From Trichoplax sp. H2 (lineage: Eukaryota > Placozoa > Uniplacotomia > Trichoplacea), in assembly GCA_003344405.1 (NCBI GenBank), contig NOWV01000091.1, positions 62,001-126,000 of the forward strand: DNA of 64,000 bases, in the 5' to 3' direction. The notes below the pieces were generated by a model. The model was not told the origin of the DNA and made no database searches. It saw nothing but the letters and a program-made list of their open reading frames with translations. The number at the start of each line of letters is the position of its first letter. Position 1 is the stretch's first letter. The translations under genes and the position numbers were made by a program. Of the stretch, positions 48,401 through 62,100 are shown in pieces.

Positions 48401-51400
48401 ATTATTCTTATGATTTTTTCAAAAATATTGATTTCTACATTTCTTAAAATAATGCATCATTAGTGAATATATATTTAGGGCCAGGATTTATAATGTTATC
48501 AATGATAAGTTATGCACTTAATACACAAAAATCGAATAGAAAATAATATGTCAGAACCATAGATGAAGCTAAAAGAAGTGAATGGGCCAGGGCTAATTCT
48601 ACATATTCTCGAACAATAAAATAATGTATGTCTCTCAAGTAAATACTGTCCAGTCTATTAGTATATCTGATCAACTATCGATTTCTTACAAGATATAAAG
48701 ATCAGATAAAAACAATGACTACATCTGCAATGAGTAATAGACGATCGAGGTGCTAAAATTTGTATTTGAATATTTTTCTGATACCCTCACCATGATCAGC
48801 AATAGCGGTAAATATTGTATGTTATAAATTTAACGAATATAAGCCATTGTAACTAATGTAAGGTCACATTGCAATCGAGTAAACTTCCAATATAATAAAA
48901 ATCGGTTACACCATTGTCAGTAGATTACCTTAACTAGTCTGTCAGCACCACAAGATACTATATTTGCTTGATCGGGTGAAAATTGGCACCACAACACATC
49001 CGCATCATGCTTATCATAGACTAGTTCTAAAGATTCGTTTGCAATATTCCAAACCTGTTCATAAGATAATAGTTTATCATCAAGTGCCAGTCAAATAGGG
49101 ATCAATTATCCTTTCTCGATGATAATCTGTTAATAAAATCAGCTCTTCTATGCTTCTATGAGCACTGATACTCCTAACTAGTCATAGTAACTAATTCAAA
49201 TATCGTAGTCGCTTATTCATGTATCTTACTTTTACAGTTTCATCAAGTGAAGCCGAAGCAATACGACCATCTTTAGAAAAGCAACAACAGCAAACTACTT
49301 CATCTCCATGACCATCAAATTTAGCTACCGATGCCCCAGAGAAAGCATCCCATATCTGTTATACATGGTAGAATAGAGTACAGAATCTTAAATAATTGCT
49401 CTAAAAGTCATTTCATTAATATTATCTTACTCAAACGGAAACATAATTAATCATTTTGTTGATAATTATCAATGAAGTTTACTTGGATATCCCCATTCCA
49501 TGACGATGATACAACTTGAGAACCATCAGGTGAAAAGCTACAACAAGCAGCTGATGCTTTATGAATTCGCAAAGACATCAGGCATTTATCCAATTTATGA
49601 GCAGGTTTATTACTGCAAAAGTATGAAGTCACAAAATGTTATCGCACGTCAGGCTAAGGGAGAACTAGGATTTCTTCCTGTTTTAATCAATCTGAAATAC
49701 GTTACAGGCAATACTAATCAATCATGTTAAGAATCCAATTTAATTTACTTACCACCAATTTAGATAGAACTTTTCTTGACGACGCTGACGAGCAATTTTT
49801 AAAGCCTGTTGATGGATTGTAGTAGAGCCTGTTTGGCTTATAGCCATCTGGATAAGATCTGGTCGAGGGTTTTCGACAAATAAATGACTATGAACGCTAA
49901 CTAGTTCAGCAAATTTTTCCAGTAATTCTCTATCCTAAAATCATTACAACATTTAAGTAAAAATGTTCCTATCTCTTACGATTTGCATTAAGGCGAAGTA
50001 TGACAAATATCAGTTAACAATTTCAGCAGAAGCGTCGGTTATAAAAAAATTTCATAATCCTAAGTCTTATTGAAACCTATAAACTGACCTCGTCGTTTAG
50101 TAGTTTTTTAATTTTAATGTAGTCACTTAGAAGACTAGATGGAAGGGTATAAGTTAGCCTTGCTTCAAGCCACAATAAATCCGTTAAAAGTGCCTTCGCT
50201 TTACTAATTTCGTTTGCTTGGATTAAATGCGATATTAAGTTATCATGAATATAACGATCATTTTTGAGCAGATGATATTGACCATGACAGGTAGCATCGT
50301 AACGTTCAATTAATTTTCGATGCAGAGCAGGTAGATCAGGGCATTGTTCTTTTAAGAAATCCATCTGTAAATCATGTATACCATAGACCATCATCCTATC
50401 GCGAAATTCAATCTCTGTTCAATTTCATATTTGACCGAAATCGTTTAGTAAAACGATTGTACGAATTTACAAGAACTATAATTGTTGTAACAAAATTTGA
50501 TAGACAATCTCTTACTTATTCGTATCATAATAGTGCCTTGGGTAAATCTTTGCTAATGATTTGCTAGCTAGTTCATCCATATCGTCTTCAACAAAGGCCT
50601 CATCTTTATCCCATAATATCGCTAAAACACTAGCTGGAATCTTAACATTAGACTCAAATACCGCCAATTGTTCATATTGCTGCCTTAATTCAGGATCTAA
50701 ATTATCGACACTCATGGAGATGGCTTCACCTAATGTATCAAACTGATAGCTCATCGATTTGCGTAACCTACTAACTTGACGATTTTTTAACAGTTCTAAA
50801 TAATATCCCCAGCGATCTGGACGTCTCTGTAACAGTGCTCCTATCATGGAAATAGCTAGCGGTGAGCTCTTACATTCATCAATAATAGCGCTAGCTTCAG
50901 CTGGTAATGATTCAACTGGTTGCTTAATCCATGAAGCCAAAATAGTCTTTGATTGATCCGTTGTAAATCCATCCTAAGTCAAGAATAGTTAATACTAATA
51001 AGGACTTTAAAATGATCTCTTCACAATTTAGTTCACGTATTAGAATGCTGTAGGATACAAGCATATTACCTGCAAAGGGACTAGAACTTTGTGACCACCA
51101 ACTCGATCAGCAATGGTAGAGTCACGCGTTGTTACTAAAGTTCTACAGCGTAAATTGAAGGCCGCCAAGACTCTCCAACTCCATACATCATCCAATATTA
51201 GCAACATCTTTGCATAACGACGTGCTAAAACAGATCAGGGAATAGGAGGCATACAAGTAAGTTTATTTGACTAAATTACAGTCCGATATGACCATGAGGT
51301 AATCAATGAGAGAATCAATCTTTTCTAGTCTAGTAGTTATTTACGTATATAAGCGTTAATCTATGAAGAAATGAATACATATGACTTTGATATTATTCTC

Positions 51401-54104
51401 TACTCATCGTTCTCCTTTCATAATATATTTATAACCTATCGTCATTCGTAAACGATCCCTTGCAGCTTCAATATTTGTAGGCAAATATTGATATTCTTGG
51501 TCAAGCCTTGAACATAAGTTTTGCATCTTGGCTAATATTTGGTCATTATTAATTTGCCCTAAGATTTTTGAAGATAGAAATAAACATAGATTATTTAATT
51601 TACGGAATCAAGCTATCACTTTAAAAGTCATTACAGTAGTTATAAATAGCAGATAAAATATAGTGGTGACAGCGTAGATCGACAACGATAACAATTACTA
51701 AACACCTAATTATATTAATTTTGTCTTTTAGTTTTATTTGATGTCATAAAAACTCCATTTCAACACATTAATCTATGGTAGATCCATACTCATTAAGCAC
51801 TATAAACAAACGTCAAAATTCCTTGTGCAATAACATAAACTGACTATTATTCGTCACAACAGAATTTTATTTGATAGATGATTTACAGACTGTGATATTA
51901 AGCAATGATACTTGCCCATAGTAAGCCAAGAGACTCCACCGGGGAAACAAGTCCGAATTAATTTAGCAGAACGTAATGATTCCGCTGCTAAAACAGTCTT
52001 GCCAGATCCTCCCATACCATGTAATATAACCCAACCTTCTTGATTCTGCAATGATTGTAATCCATTTCGTAGTGTTTCTAACGCTTTCTCTCTTTTGATA
52101 TGTACGTTTGGGCGTTGAGGTACACCACCTTCTACTAGCATTGGCAAAACTAATCAAATAAGAGTAAAACAATCATAGCAAATTAATAAGACAAGCAAGT
52201 TGTAATTGTAACCTATTCGCATCAATTAATTACTACTAAAGAGAATTATGTTGATTATCGAACCATCAACGGTTTATCAACGCTTTTTGCAGTGGGCCAG
52301 CTACCGTAATTATCCATGAAAAGTATAATATACTGTATCAGCTCGGTCAATAACTCTAGCAAAGCAAATGTAAACTTTGTATACTGTCATAACGTTATGG
52401 TCCTTTACAAGTGTCGCCAGTGGATTAGCAACATCAGTTTCATTGCTCTTTTGTAGCTGTATACCCTTTCACTAAAATTATTGTTTTAACGGAGTAGGGC
52501 CAATGTAATGCCATGAAACGAACTGTTCTATGGGTATTTTTCCCCTAATTTTATTATGCACTAGGGATCTTACTAGTAAAATGAACAACATGCATGGAAG
52601 TTTTTCAAGTGAATTCAATAGATTTACATATAGCTGATAGTAGAGCAAACGGTATCTTTCGTACTTGCTTCTCCGAAGGCATCATCACGCTAGGGACTAC
52701 TTTATTAGATAATTGTAGAAAAAGATCCACTTCTAATTTTTGGTTGAAGCAGTCCCTGGCCAAGCTATGCCAAGAGAAAGCAATCTTGGGTCATCATTGA
52801 TACTACTTTCGATTATGCCGTATTGTATTACATGTTATCGAGTAGAACAGAAGGCCTACATCGAAGAGAATTCCATAGGAATAGAAAAATAAGTTCCAGC
52901 GCTGCTAGTCATCGCAATATACGGCAGAATCCTTCTTGATGACCATTAACTTAGTCTCTTACCGCCTTAATTATTATTTTTCACTACGGATAAACAAGTA
53001 TCAATTCCATCATCATTTCTATACGTTGTTCACTAGATAATTTGATCGATCGATTGCAATCAATTTGGAGTTATCATCCTTGTTAAAGAAGTCTTTGATA
53101 ATAAAATGGATGTTGTAGCCATTACTTCGTCCTAGTGAGAATGTTATAGCATGAACTACTCGATCGATCATGGTGAATCTAGTAGTTTATGGTTGTAGCA
53201 TTCATAGATGTCACGACTACGACAAATAATGAATCTATCTGCCCTAATTCCTAGACATTACCAGTCTATCATACATAACAATTCGCTGCATGCAGTAGAC
53301 TTGCTTTGCGTTTGTGATTGATTTTGATCTATAGTATCATCATCACTGACATAAAGTTATACTATACTATCACCAAGATTACGATAGTATAACGAATGTG
53401 TCTGCTACATACTTTAAATCGTTGGTGTAATACTATTCAATGCAAAGATAGCCGAATAGTCATGGATAAAGTGGGGCAAAAAATAGTTTTGCTAAAACGA
53501 TAATGACCAATTCTGAAGAAAAAAGCCGAAAAAGCAATAGGAGGGAAGATACACGCACGTATGTCAAAACGCATAAAAAGCGCCGAGTTACAGTCACCAT
53601 CTTGACGCACTAATTAGCTAATTAGCACTAAAATGACCCATCCAATCATAGGAGATGTAAGTATTCATTAGCAGCAAGATTGGAAAAGTTGGCGTCCATG
53701 TATGACATGGTTGGACTAGAATACTACAATTTATTTGGATCATGTCTCTGTAAGGTGGAATTGGATGTTGACTTACTTGATTCTAAATCATCTTCAGGTT
53801 GCAATTCACTAGGTGAATCAGGAGAGTCAATGTCTCCTTTTAATAATTGTGCAAGATGAGGATAACTCTCTTGTAGAGCAAGGCGAAAGCTACGAAATGC
53901 CCGATAACCTTTCTCAGGAATGAGATCCAATAATGCCCGAGCTCGATCGGCGTTGGTTTCTTTAGCTTCGATACGTTCACAATCATCACGAGTGACAATT
54001 TCTTGCGAATATAAGATGTCTAATATGCGACGGACTCGCATATCTTGTACAATTGCCACTCGATGCTTGATTAATAGATGGCGTTGGCTTTCTGTAGCAG
54101 CCAT
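45422..54104 (-). CDS. APAF1: APAF1 apoptosome scaffold (CARD, NB-ARC, WD40 propellers)
   Basis: Cytosolic sensor that in vertebrates binds cytochrome c through its WD40 part, exchanges nucleotide and assembles into the caspase-9-activating apoptosome. Nineteen exons: 54104-53777, 52149-51916, 51558-51436, 51224-51070, 50973-50516, 50395-50089, 49934-49753, 49612-49483, 49355-49230, 49054-48929, 48354-48229, 48127-47870, 47740-47486, 47324-47199, 47107-46988, 46817-46692, 46447-46325, 46088-45963, 45688-45422; 3696 nt, 1231 aa (human 1248). The CARD is at about 1-95. NB-ARC has Walker A GMGGSGKT (154-161), Walker B LLILDDVW, TTRD and an MHD-like IHD at 438-440. The WD40 part runs from about 597 to the end, with about 15 repeats. 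All joins keep phase if intron 2 uses a GC donor (GCAAGT at 51915). Whether it responds to cytochrome c cannot be told from sequence. Confidence 0.95.
52150..53776 (-). other. First intron of APAF1
   Basis: A 1.6-kb intron separates the CARD exon from NB-ARC (donor GTAAGT, acceptor ATTTGATTAG). No exon or repeat was recognised in it. Confidence 0.6.
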
Positions 54105-55959
54105 TTTAAATGTAAATTATCGCCTTGGGCTGCTGCTACGTGTTAATGAATGTCCGCTCCGATTGCTGAAAGTTCCTAGCTGCTTCTTTTTATACGCCAC
54201 TGCAATGAGTGACAGATCGACAGACTGCTTGCATCCAGTCATGGATTTCCAGTATGGGGGTTGCCAAAGGCTTCTTTCTTCCGCTGTCTTGATATCAATC
54301 ATAACATGGATCCTATTCACTCATGGTTGCTCTAACATTTGCAGCATTAGACAAACTTTCCCAGACTACCAATGGCATCCATTTCAATCTCGTCCAGAAG
54401 TGTACTCGGTGGAATCAAACCTAGCCATGGACGCTATGTCAGCGACGACTAGCCAAAGTCTAATAATATAATTTCCCCATCAAAAATAAAAATAACAAAC
54501 AAAGTTATGGATACTTGGAGGATTGCAACATGATCTAATTTGATTACCATGTAGTGTATGTGCTCCTACTGTATTCAGCATCATGGACTACTAGAAGGAA
54601 AGCTAGGCTGATTTTTCTTCTACTGTACACTGAGTATGCCGTAATCAAGTCTACATGTATGTTCATAACGATCGCAAATTCAAGGTCTTATATCAACAAT
54701 GTTAAGGGATACTGGAAGGATTGAAGCAGAATTCTCCCCCCAATTTTATCATCGTATTCCATACAGCGTAACCCACTTGCTAATCGATTCTGTACTCATT
54801 ACTCCTTGTCATAGACTATTGGAAGAAACTTAGGCTGCATTTTCTTCTATGTCATGGACTACTCGAAAAATACCAAGGCACCATTTTCTTCTATCATGGA
54901 CTACAGGAAGAAAGTTTGGCTACACTTTCCTCTAGTAGGTCCATGTTAATTTACTCGCTACTCAGTGTCATGGACTACTGGAAGAAAACTTAGGCTACAT
55001 TTTCTTCTAGTAGGTCCTGCAGCGAATAAAAGTCACGTAACACAAATCCCATACAAGCAATCAAAGTGATGGACACTTTGAACATTTTAGCATGATTCAA
55101 TTTGATGAAGGATTTCCATATAGCGTAGTGATTATGTATGGTGTTTGTTAGACATAATTCAGGATGTCATCCATAGTAGAAGAAAAAATATGGAGGACTT
55201 TAGACTCTTGTTTGTATCTTCTAATCCAACATGGACTGTCAAGGAATACAGTAATAAAGAAATAATCACGATACAGCACAGTGCATGAGGACTCATTCAG
55301 ATGAAGTCCTATGCATATCGTATAATCTACCAAGGACTACTGCTACCACTGTTTGGTTTTCTTCTAGTAGTCCATAAATATACTCAGTGCGAAGTGACAG
55401 TGATTAAGAACCCCAAAAGTACAAATATATACAGTCAAGGATTACTAGATGAGAAAGTAGTCGAGTAGTCGGTACGCAAAGTATCTCCAGCGATAGGGTA
55501 AACTATCATTTAAATCGATTCTCATCATCATGATGGAAAGCAACGTTTTGCCGACAGAGACATGACAGCGATTAAAGTCTGCCACTCAAGCTATCCGAGT
55601 TCCTTGATGACTTTTCCGTATTTCTAATTTTTATCGTAGATGTGTCTATCTCTAGTTATTAATGAACAACGTTCTATTTCTACTCGTACGCATATTTTAG
55701 AGATTCTTTTTCTACTCTATTATATACACGTTTTGCATAACTAATTTTCATTCTGAGCTAACTTGTGATCACATCGGATTCCATTCCAATTTGCAATAGT
55801 TGGCAATGACGTTAATCATTTTGACCCTGTTCAAATTGTTGTTTTTAGTGTATTTATTATCCCTAGGAGGAATCATTAGAATCAATCATTGATTGCAATA
55901 TTGATCCAATGGCGGCACTGTACTCTCTTCAACACAGCAATGTCATAATCCTACTTTGA
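54105..55959. other. APAF1 upstream region with dispersed GGACTACTGGAAGAA repeats
   Basis: The 5' flank of APAF1. From about 54580 to 55375 the phrase TCATGGACTACTGGAAGAAA followed by TAGGCTACATTTTCTTCTA recurs at least five times (54582, 54810, 54855, 54893, 54968) with variable spacing. The open frame on the plus strand across 53920-54471 is the complement of the CARD exon and its leader, not a gene. Confidence 0.6.
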
Positions 55960-57450
55960 AAGGATAAATGGTATAACCTGTTGCCATCAAATAGCACAGT
56001 ATATTTCCTTCAAATGAAAGGCTTAATCCATCCACCATTCAATCGACCAGTAGGTATATCGTAGAAGCTGTTACCTGCCAAGAATAGGATATAACAGCTT
56101 GAACGTATACTGTAGTCATGGACGAGGAGAAGATCTTTTCGCTTTGTGGTCTTCGAACAGTCCATGCTGCAATATATCCCTCTCAATGAAGGCCTTAATA
56201 CATACATCCATCATTGAATCTGCTCGTAGAACGTATAAGCTGATGCCTTCTACTGATAGGATATATAACAACTTGAACGTATATTGTAGTCATGGACGAG
56301 GAGAAGAAGATCTTTTCGCTTTGTGGTCTTTGAACAGTCCATGCTGCAATATATTCCCTCTCAATGAAGGCCTTAAATTAATATGTACATCCATCATTGA
56401 ATCTGCTCGTAGAACGTTTAAGCTGATGCCTTCTACTGATAGGATATAACAGCTTGAACGTATACTGTAGTCATGGACGAGGAGAAGAAGATCTTTTCGC
56501 TTTGTGGTCTTCGAACAGTCCATCTTGCAGTATATTCCCTCTCAATGAAGGCCTTAAATTAATACGTATATCCATCATTGAATCTGCTCGTAGAACGTAT
56601 AAGCTGATGCCTTCTACTGATAGGATATAACAGCTTGAACGTATACTGTAGTCATGGACGAGGAGAAGAAGATCTTTTCACTTTGTGGTCTTCCAACAGT
56701 CCATGCTGCAATATATTCCCTCTCAATGAAGGCCTTCAATTAATACGTATATCCATCATTGAATCTGCTCGTAGAACGTTTAAGCTGATGCCTTCTACTG
56801 ATAGGATACAACAGCTTGAACGTATACTGTAGTCATGGACTAGGAGAAGAAGATCTTATAGTTTTGTGGTCTTCTTCGAGCAGTCCATGGCAGAGTAGAT
56901 TCCCTTCAAATGAAGGGAATCATTACACTCATTCAATCTACTCGTTTATCGTACAACCTGCTGTCATCCCCTAATAATAATAATAGGAGATACAACAGTT
57001 TGTATGTCTAGTCGCGAGAAAAAGATGCTTTACCTTGGTGATCTTCTTTTAGCAGTCCATGGTAGAGTCAATTCCCTTTCAATGAAGGCCTTAATACACT
57101 TCTAATTCAATGAACTCGTATAGCATACAATCTGCTGCCCTCCACTGATAGGATACAACAGCTTGAACGTATAGTCACGGACTACGAAAAGAAGATGTTT
57201 TACCTTTGTGGTCTTCTAGCAGTCCTTATGAAGGCCATCATGACACTCATCATTCCATTTACTCGTATTTCGCACAACCTGCTGCCATCCACAGATAGGA
57301 CACAACAGCTTGTACGTCCAGTCGCAAACTACAAAAAGGAGATGCCTTAACTTTGTGGTCTTCTTCTAATAGTCTATGGTAGAGTAGATTCCATTCAAAT
57401 GGAAGACCTTAATACACTTGTAATTCAATCTACCAGTATATCATACAGTC
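55960..57450. repeat. Tandem array with ~181-bp period
   Basis: Successive copies start with CTTGAACGTATACTGTAGTCATGG at about 56098, 56272, 56452, 56633 and 56814, giving central spacings of 180-181 bp. More diverged copies continue to about 57450 and one lies before. Within a unit, GTCATGGAC and AGTCCATG are near-complementary about 60 bp apart, so each unit could fold. Central copies differ by only a few per cent and the flanks more, as expected for homogenisation by unequal exchange. Open frames inside come from the repeat. Confidence 0.9.
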
Positions 57451-59166
57451 CTATTTTGCCATCAGTAGACGGGCGTGTAGACTGTTTAGTAATAGGATTC
57501 CTAATTATACATGTGATTTTGGGTTGAGTAGACGGTACAGTGCAAGTTGATGGATAAGTGTCCCTTGCCTACAGGATATGATTCTGGTGAATAAGCAGAA
57601 TCAAAATCCTGATACTTTTCAGACTCTAAAGACCAATCTAAATCACTAAGTTTCCCATTCAGGAAAACAGTCTATAGACTAGGTGTTCATTTCGTTGTCG
57701 CTGTAGTCATCCTTATTCGTAGAGTGTCAGGTAACAATCATGCAATCTTCACTCCTCTTTTTGTAGATCCATAAATAAGCCAACCATGCCGGCAGATTTC
57801 AAGTAGACCATTGAAGAAAAAAATGACACATGGCAGAGGATTAATGGCATCATGGGGAGGAAGAAAAACAAACGGATCCAAATTAATTTTCACTCTGTGC
57901 TGAAGGAGCGAACAATACCATACCGGCGATTGTGTTTCTTGAAATTCCACTCCAAGACAGCATTTTCTATCCATCATGTGGATCGACTTGATACTATGGC
58001 TGTGCAATCTATTGATTTCTACATGGACAACTAGGTAATTATCATGTAGACAGATCCAATCCAATCGATTGATTCTACATGGTCTACAAAGTAATTATGT
58101 GGATGGATACAATTGACCATTGAATCAGGTTATCAATCATTATGATAATGATGCTTTGGATAGAAAGGCAGAATACGAATCGTCTAACGTCTCTTTAGTC
58201 ATGTTAATCCTTGCTTGATTCATTTTGAAGCATTACTCCAATACATATCACTAGACCATGGTTTTAAAGACAAAAAAAAACACAAGATACCAGGAAACGA
58301 GAACAGCCCCAACTGATGCAAAACAAAGATGGAATGCCAATCATGGTGACGTTGACGTTGATGGTGGCCACTGATGGCCATTTCTCATCTACAAAAGCTT
58401 GCTATTGAACGACCTTGCCATATTGGATCAGGATGATAGCTGCCAGGTTAGAAAGGACGAGTGAACTACTGGACAAAATTGCAAAGCTCTTTTCATCGCG
58501 TTAGACCAATTCTACCATTTTGTACTTTAGTCATGGATTGAAAACAGCCTATCGAGCGGTAACAGAGCTATAACAACAAAATAGGCGTTCCACATCTCAA
58601 TCAAGCCTTTTCTCTTCACGACTCGATCAAATGTCTGAAACAGCCTGTCCCACTTCAGGAAGAAAGAAGCGTTCTATAGCTAATAGTCGAACTAGACATG
58701 ACATAGACCTCCCCCCGCCATCTTCCTTTATTAGCCGTCCGCCACACACAGAGTTTTCCTGAATTGTTAGCAACCGTTCTGCCACTCCTTTCCTGCTCGA
58801 CCATTACATCAATAGAATCAAAAGAATATAAATGTCCTGTCCTGTCCATCACAGCAGCCAGTACTGTAGTATATAACATATTGTCGATGACATATATATA
58901 TTTAGTGCAATATATATCTACAGTACATGTTGGGTATAAACATTTCGTTAGCTCCAACGGCAAACATCAATCTTTCCTTTCCAAAGTCGACTACGGAGAA
59001 GAAAGTGGTGAAACCTTTTCGGCAGACGACGATCTTATGTAATAGAAGAGAAATTCGATCAGGTAGTTCTTTCCTCTTCACTTTGGCCGTTACTAGCCGA
59101 CTGTTCTCCCCTATTCCTTTTGGCCATCCTTGTGTACAGTGAAAGATCAATCAAAGAGAGAAAGAG
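57451..59166. other. Gene-free region between the repeat array and the receptor gene
   Basis: Open frames up to about 108 codons exist on the minus strand (near 57738-58064 and 58655-58963) but show no domain, no splice support and biased, repeat-like composition. The last few hundred bases should hold the promoter of the receptor gene. Confidence 0.5.
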
Positions 59167-62100
59167 ATGCGTCAAAGTATTCTTTACTGTGTGATTAGCG
59201 TTTGCCTAGTGACATTGTATCCAGCACCTTTCCAAGCGCAAAATTCACTCATACTATCATGCGAATTGAACTGGAAACAAAGTCTACGTAAATCGTTGTG
59301 TGCTCGATCCTGCTTAGGGGTAAGAAGGAAATACAGTACAAAACATGAATAGAATCATTTATTTTGCACCAGGACACACCTGTAGTCGATGGTTATGTCA
59401 ATGGACTTGAAAATGATCTTAATGAGCCATCATAAACGAGTTGCCATCATCAATTCGACTTGGCAAAGGAGAATCTAGTCCGATAGCTTCGATAATCCGC
59501 GTATACTGTATTAGTCGATACGATGACATAGAGTAAACCAAAAAAAATCTTCACCTTGACATAACCAATTGACCATCCTCGACTACTACTGTAAACCGGT
59601 TACGATGGCACCTTGTACCGCAAAGATAAATTAGCGGTGAACGTTATAAAAACACAAAAAAACAAAATGCACTAATAAATGCTTCAAAAAAATCAAAATA
59701 CCCGTCATAAAATCAATCTTTCATCAATAATGGCCCGTACAATATACAGTACTTGTACGTGTTGGCTTTCTATGCCTAAGGATAGAAACAAAAAATGCAG
59801 TGCAACCAGTTTTTGTACCACCCATCATTTTGTTTACCTTGATCAATTATTGCAAAATGAGAACATCTTCATTGGGAATCATATTTAACTAGGCGTTTCA
59901 GTTACGCCATATGTTATTAATTGAATGGATGATCATTTATTGATTACATCCTATCTTGCTTCAGTATGTTGTTCTCAATGACTTCTAAATTACCAATTTC
60001 CATATCTGACGTCCTGATCTTTTTATATCATCATTGACATTGATTGAATCAACAAATCGGCCACGATAGAATTGAAAATGAGATCCAGGATCAAATATTT
60101 TCTTATCATTTCATTGACATGAGCATACAGTAATAACTGTACTCACTTTTCCTCTACTGTTTACTTCATATTTTATTGATGCAGAATCATTAATGTAGAC
60201 GAACAACATTGAATGGATCACTCGGATAATGAATTCTAATATATCATTTCCATCTTTCTTTCTTTTTTTTTGCCCGTTTCCTTTCTCGACTGATAGCAGT
60301 TCTAGTCACGTCACAAGGTAGCAAAGTTACTTATTAAGAACGAGCGCAATGCAGTAACAGTAATTAATTAAAAAAGCAGAAATAAAAACATTCACTTGGA
60401 CGATGGTGTTGACCACCATCGGTCGGTGGCGAAATGATCGGATCAAATGATCTTCCGTTCTTCATCCTTTGAACTTTATTTCAGCTGATTACACTAATCG
60501 ATCATTTTTTATAGCATAATAATTCTATCAATACAGCGACTGCATTGGTGTCAAAAACCAGCTTTATTACAATGATAACGGAAGACAAATCTCTAAATTA
60601 TTATAGTCTCCGGGATTGAGTGTCCCTTAACTATCTCACAAGAATTGAGACGCCTTTGCTTCTACGTTAAACAACTATAGAACTCCTCTTTTATTCCACT
60701 ATTGGCCGAGCTTAAATACCCTCTGGCAGCTACTATCATGTATGAATCATAACAGTTCGTGCAATTTAGTTCACTTTGGATAGCTAAACTAGTGCAGAAA
60801 TTATTCATAATCTTAGACATAGAGTATACTAAATGATTGTAGATAATTAGATTACAGTATGTCCATTAGGCCCAGCCATAATAACTCCGATTACTCAGAT
60901 ACTCAGCGTAAATAGCTTAAACGATGATATATTATTGTCCATGCACAGAATTATTTATAGTATCATCTATAATTGAATATCTTCAAGATATTCATTACAG
61001 GCGTTACAAGACATATCACCATAATCAATTAACATTACTTACTGTATAAGAACTCTTACTAAGGTACACCATAATTGACTGTAACAAAAATAAATAACTA
61101 ACCTAGTTCTTACTGTATGTCCATTATTAGTTATCCCCATCTAGAAATGTTAACCACTAAATTTAGTCATTTACTCTTTACGGTGGTTCGTACCGTGACA
61201 ATTGGCAACCACCATCCTTAGTTCAAACTATTTCTCCCTATTCTAATCCATTTCAATGTGTTTATCATCTACTGTACTGTATTTCCAGTGGATTACCATC
61301 GTAGTAATGATGTGCAGTTATTGTACAATAAACAAATGAAATACGATCAAGATTATCAACAGAGTTGTGTCCATTTACCTCATTTTTATATTGACTGTAC
61401 AGTGTACAGTGTGTGAGAATGGATCCATTTCTTCTCCAGGAAATCATATTTCATATTACTGTACCTACCAAATTCTATTGATAGCCGATATACCAGTATT
61501 CAACAGAGAAAGAAAGACCAATTTCTCTATAAATCATCTATTTGCTACCATTTCCTGTATTCAAAATAGACTAAAGCCGAGATCATGCAGTCTTCTGGGG
61601 GGGAGGGTACCGGTATTAATAAGGAAAAAAGCGATCATAATTAATAAATCAATTTGGTACAACATCATCAAAACTACTCGTAAACTGCAAAGGATAAATG
61701 ACACTATACATACAGTATGTGAAAACACGTAGCTTTTGATGTCTATATCTGTAACCTAATAATTGCACTCGATACATAGCTCACGAAATTGATCAATCGA
61801 TTCATTAGTTTAATGTTCTAACTGCTCCATACTATCTTTCATTTTTTTACATGTAAGCGTACTCATTGTTTTTCTCGCGCTAACTTGATAACTCTTGCCC
61901 TAGATGAACACAATCAATGAAAGACTTACATGTTGCAATCCTAATAAATGCAACGATCCTTGTATTTATGGTTGCTTAACAGCATGCTTGGAACCTTGGA
62001 CTAAAAGTTACAATTGCTTGGAAACCTGTACTAATAAATACGCTGGTAGGCTAGAAGAATACTCATGTTGGAATGCCTGCTACTTGATGAAAAAAATCCA

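Noticed and set aside
53920-54471. 183-codon plus-strand open frame
   Set aside because: It is the reverse complement of the APAF1 CARD exon and its leader; the CARD frame is the conserved one.
56099-56832. Open frames on both strands inside the 181-bp array
   Set aside because: They repeat with the array units and shift frame between units, since 181 is not a multiple of three.
57738-58064. 108-codon minus-strand open frame
   Set aside because: No domain, signal or splice support; composition is unlike the confirmed genes.
61367-61732. 121-codon plus-strand open frame
   Set aside because: It lies in the first intron of the receptor gene with no phase-compatible splice sites and no recognisable domain.
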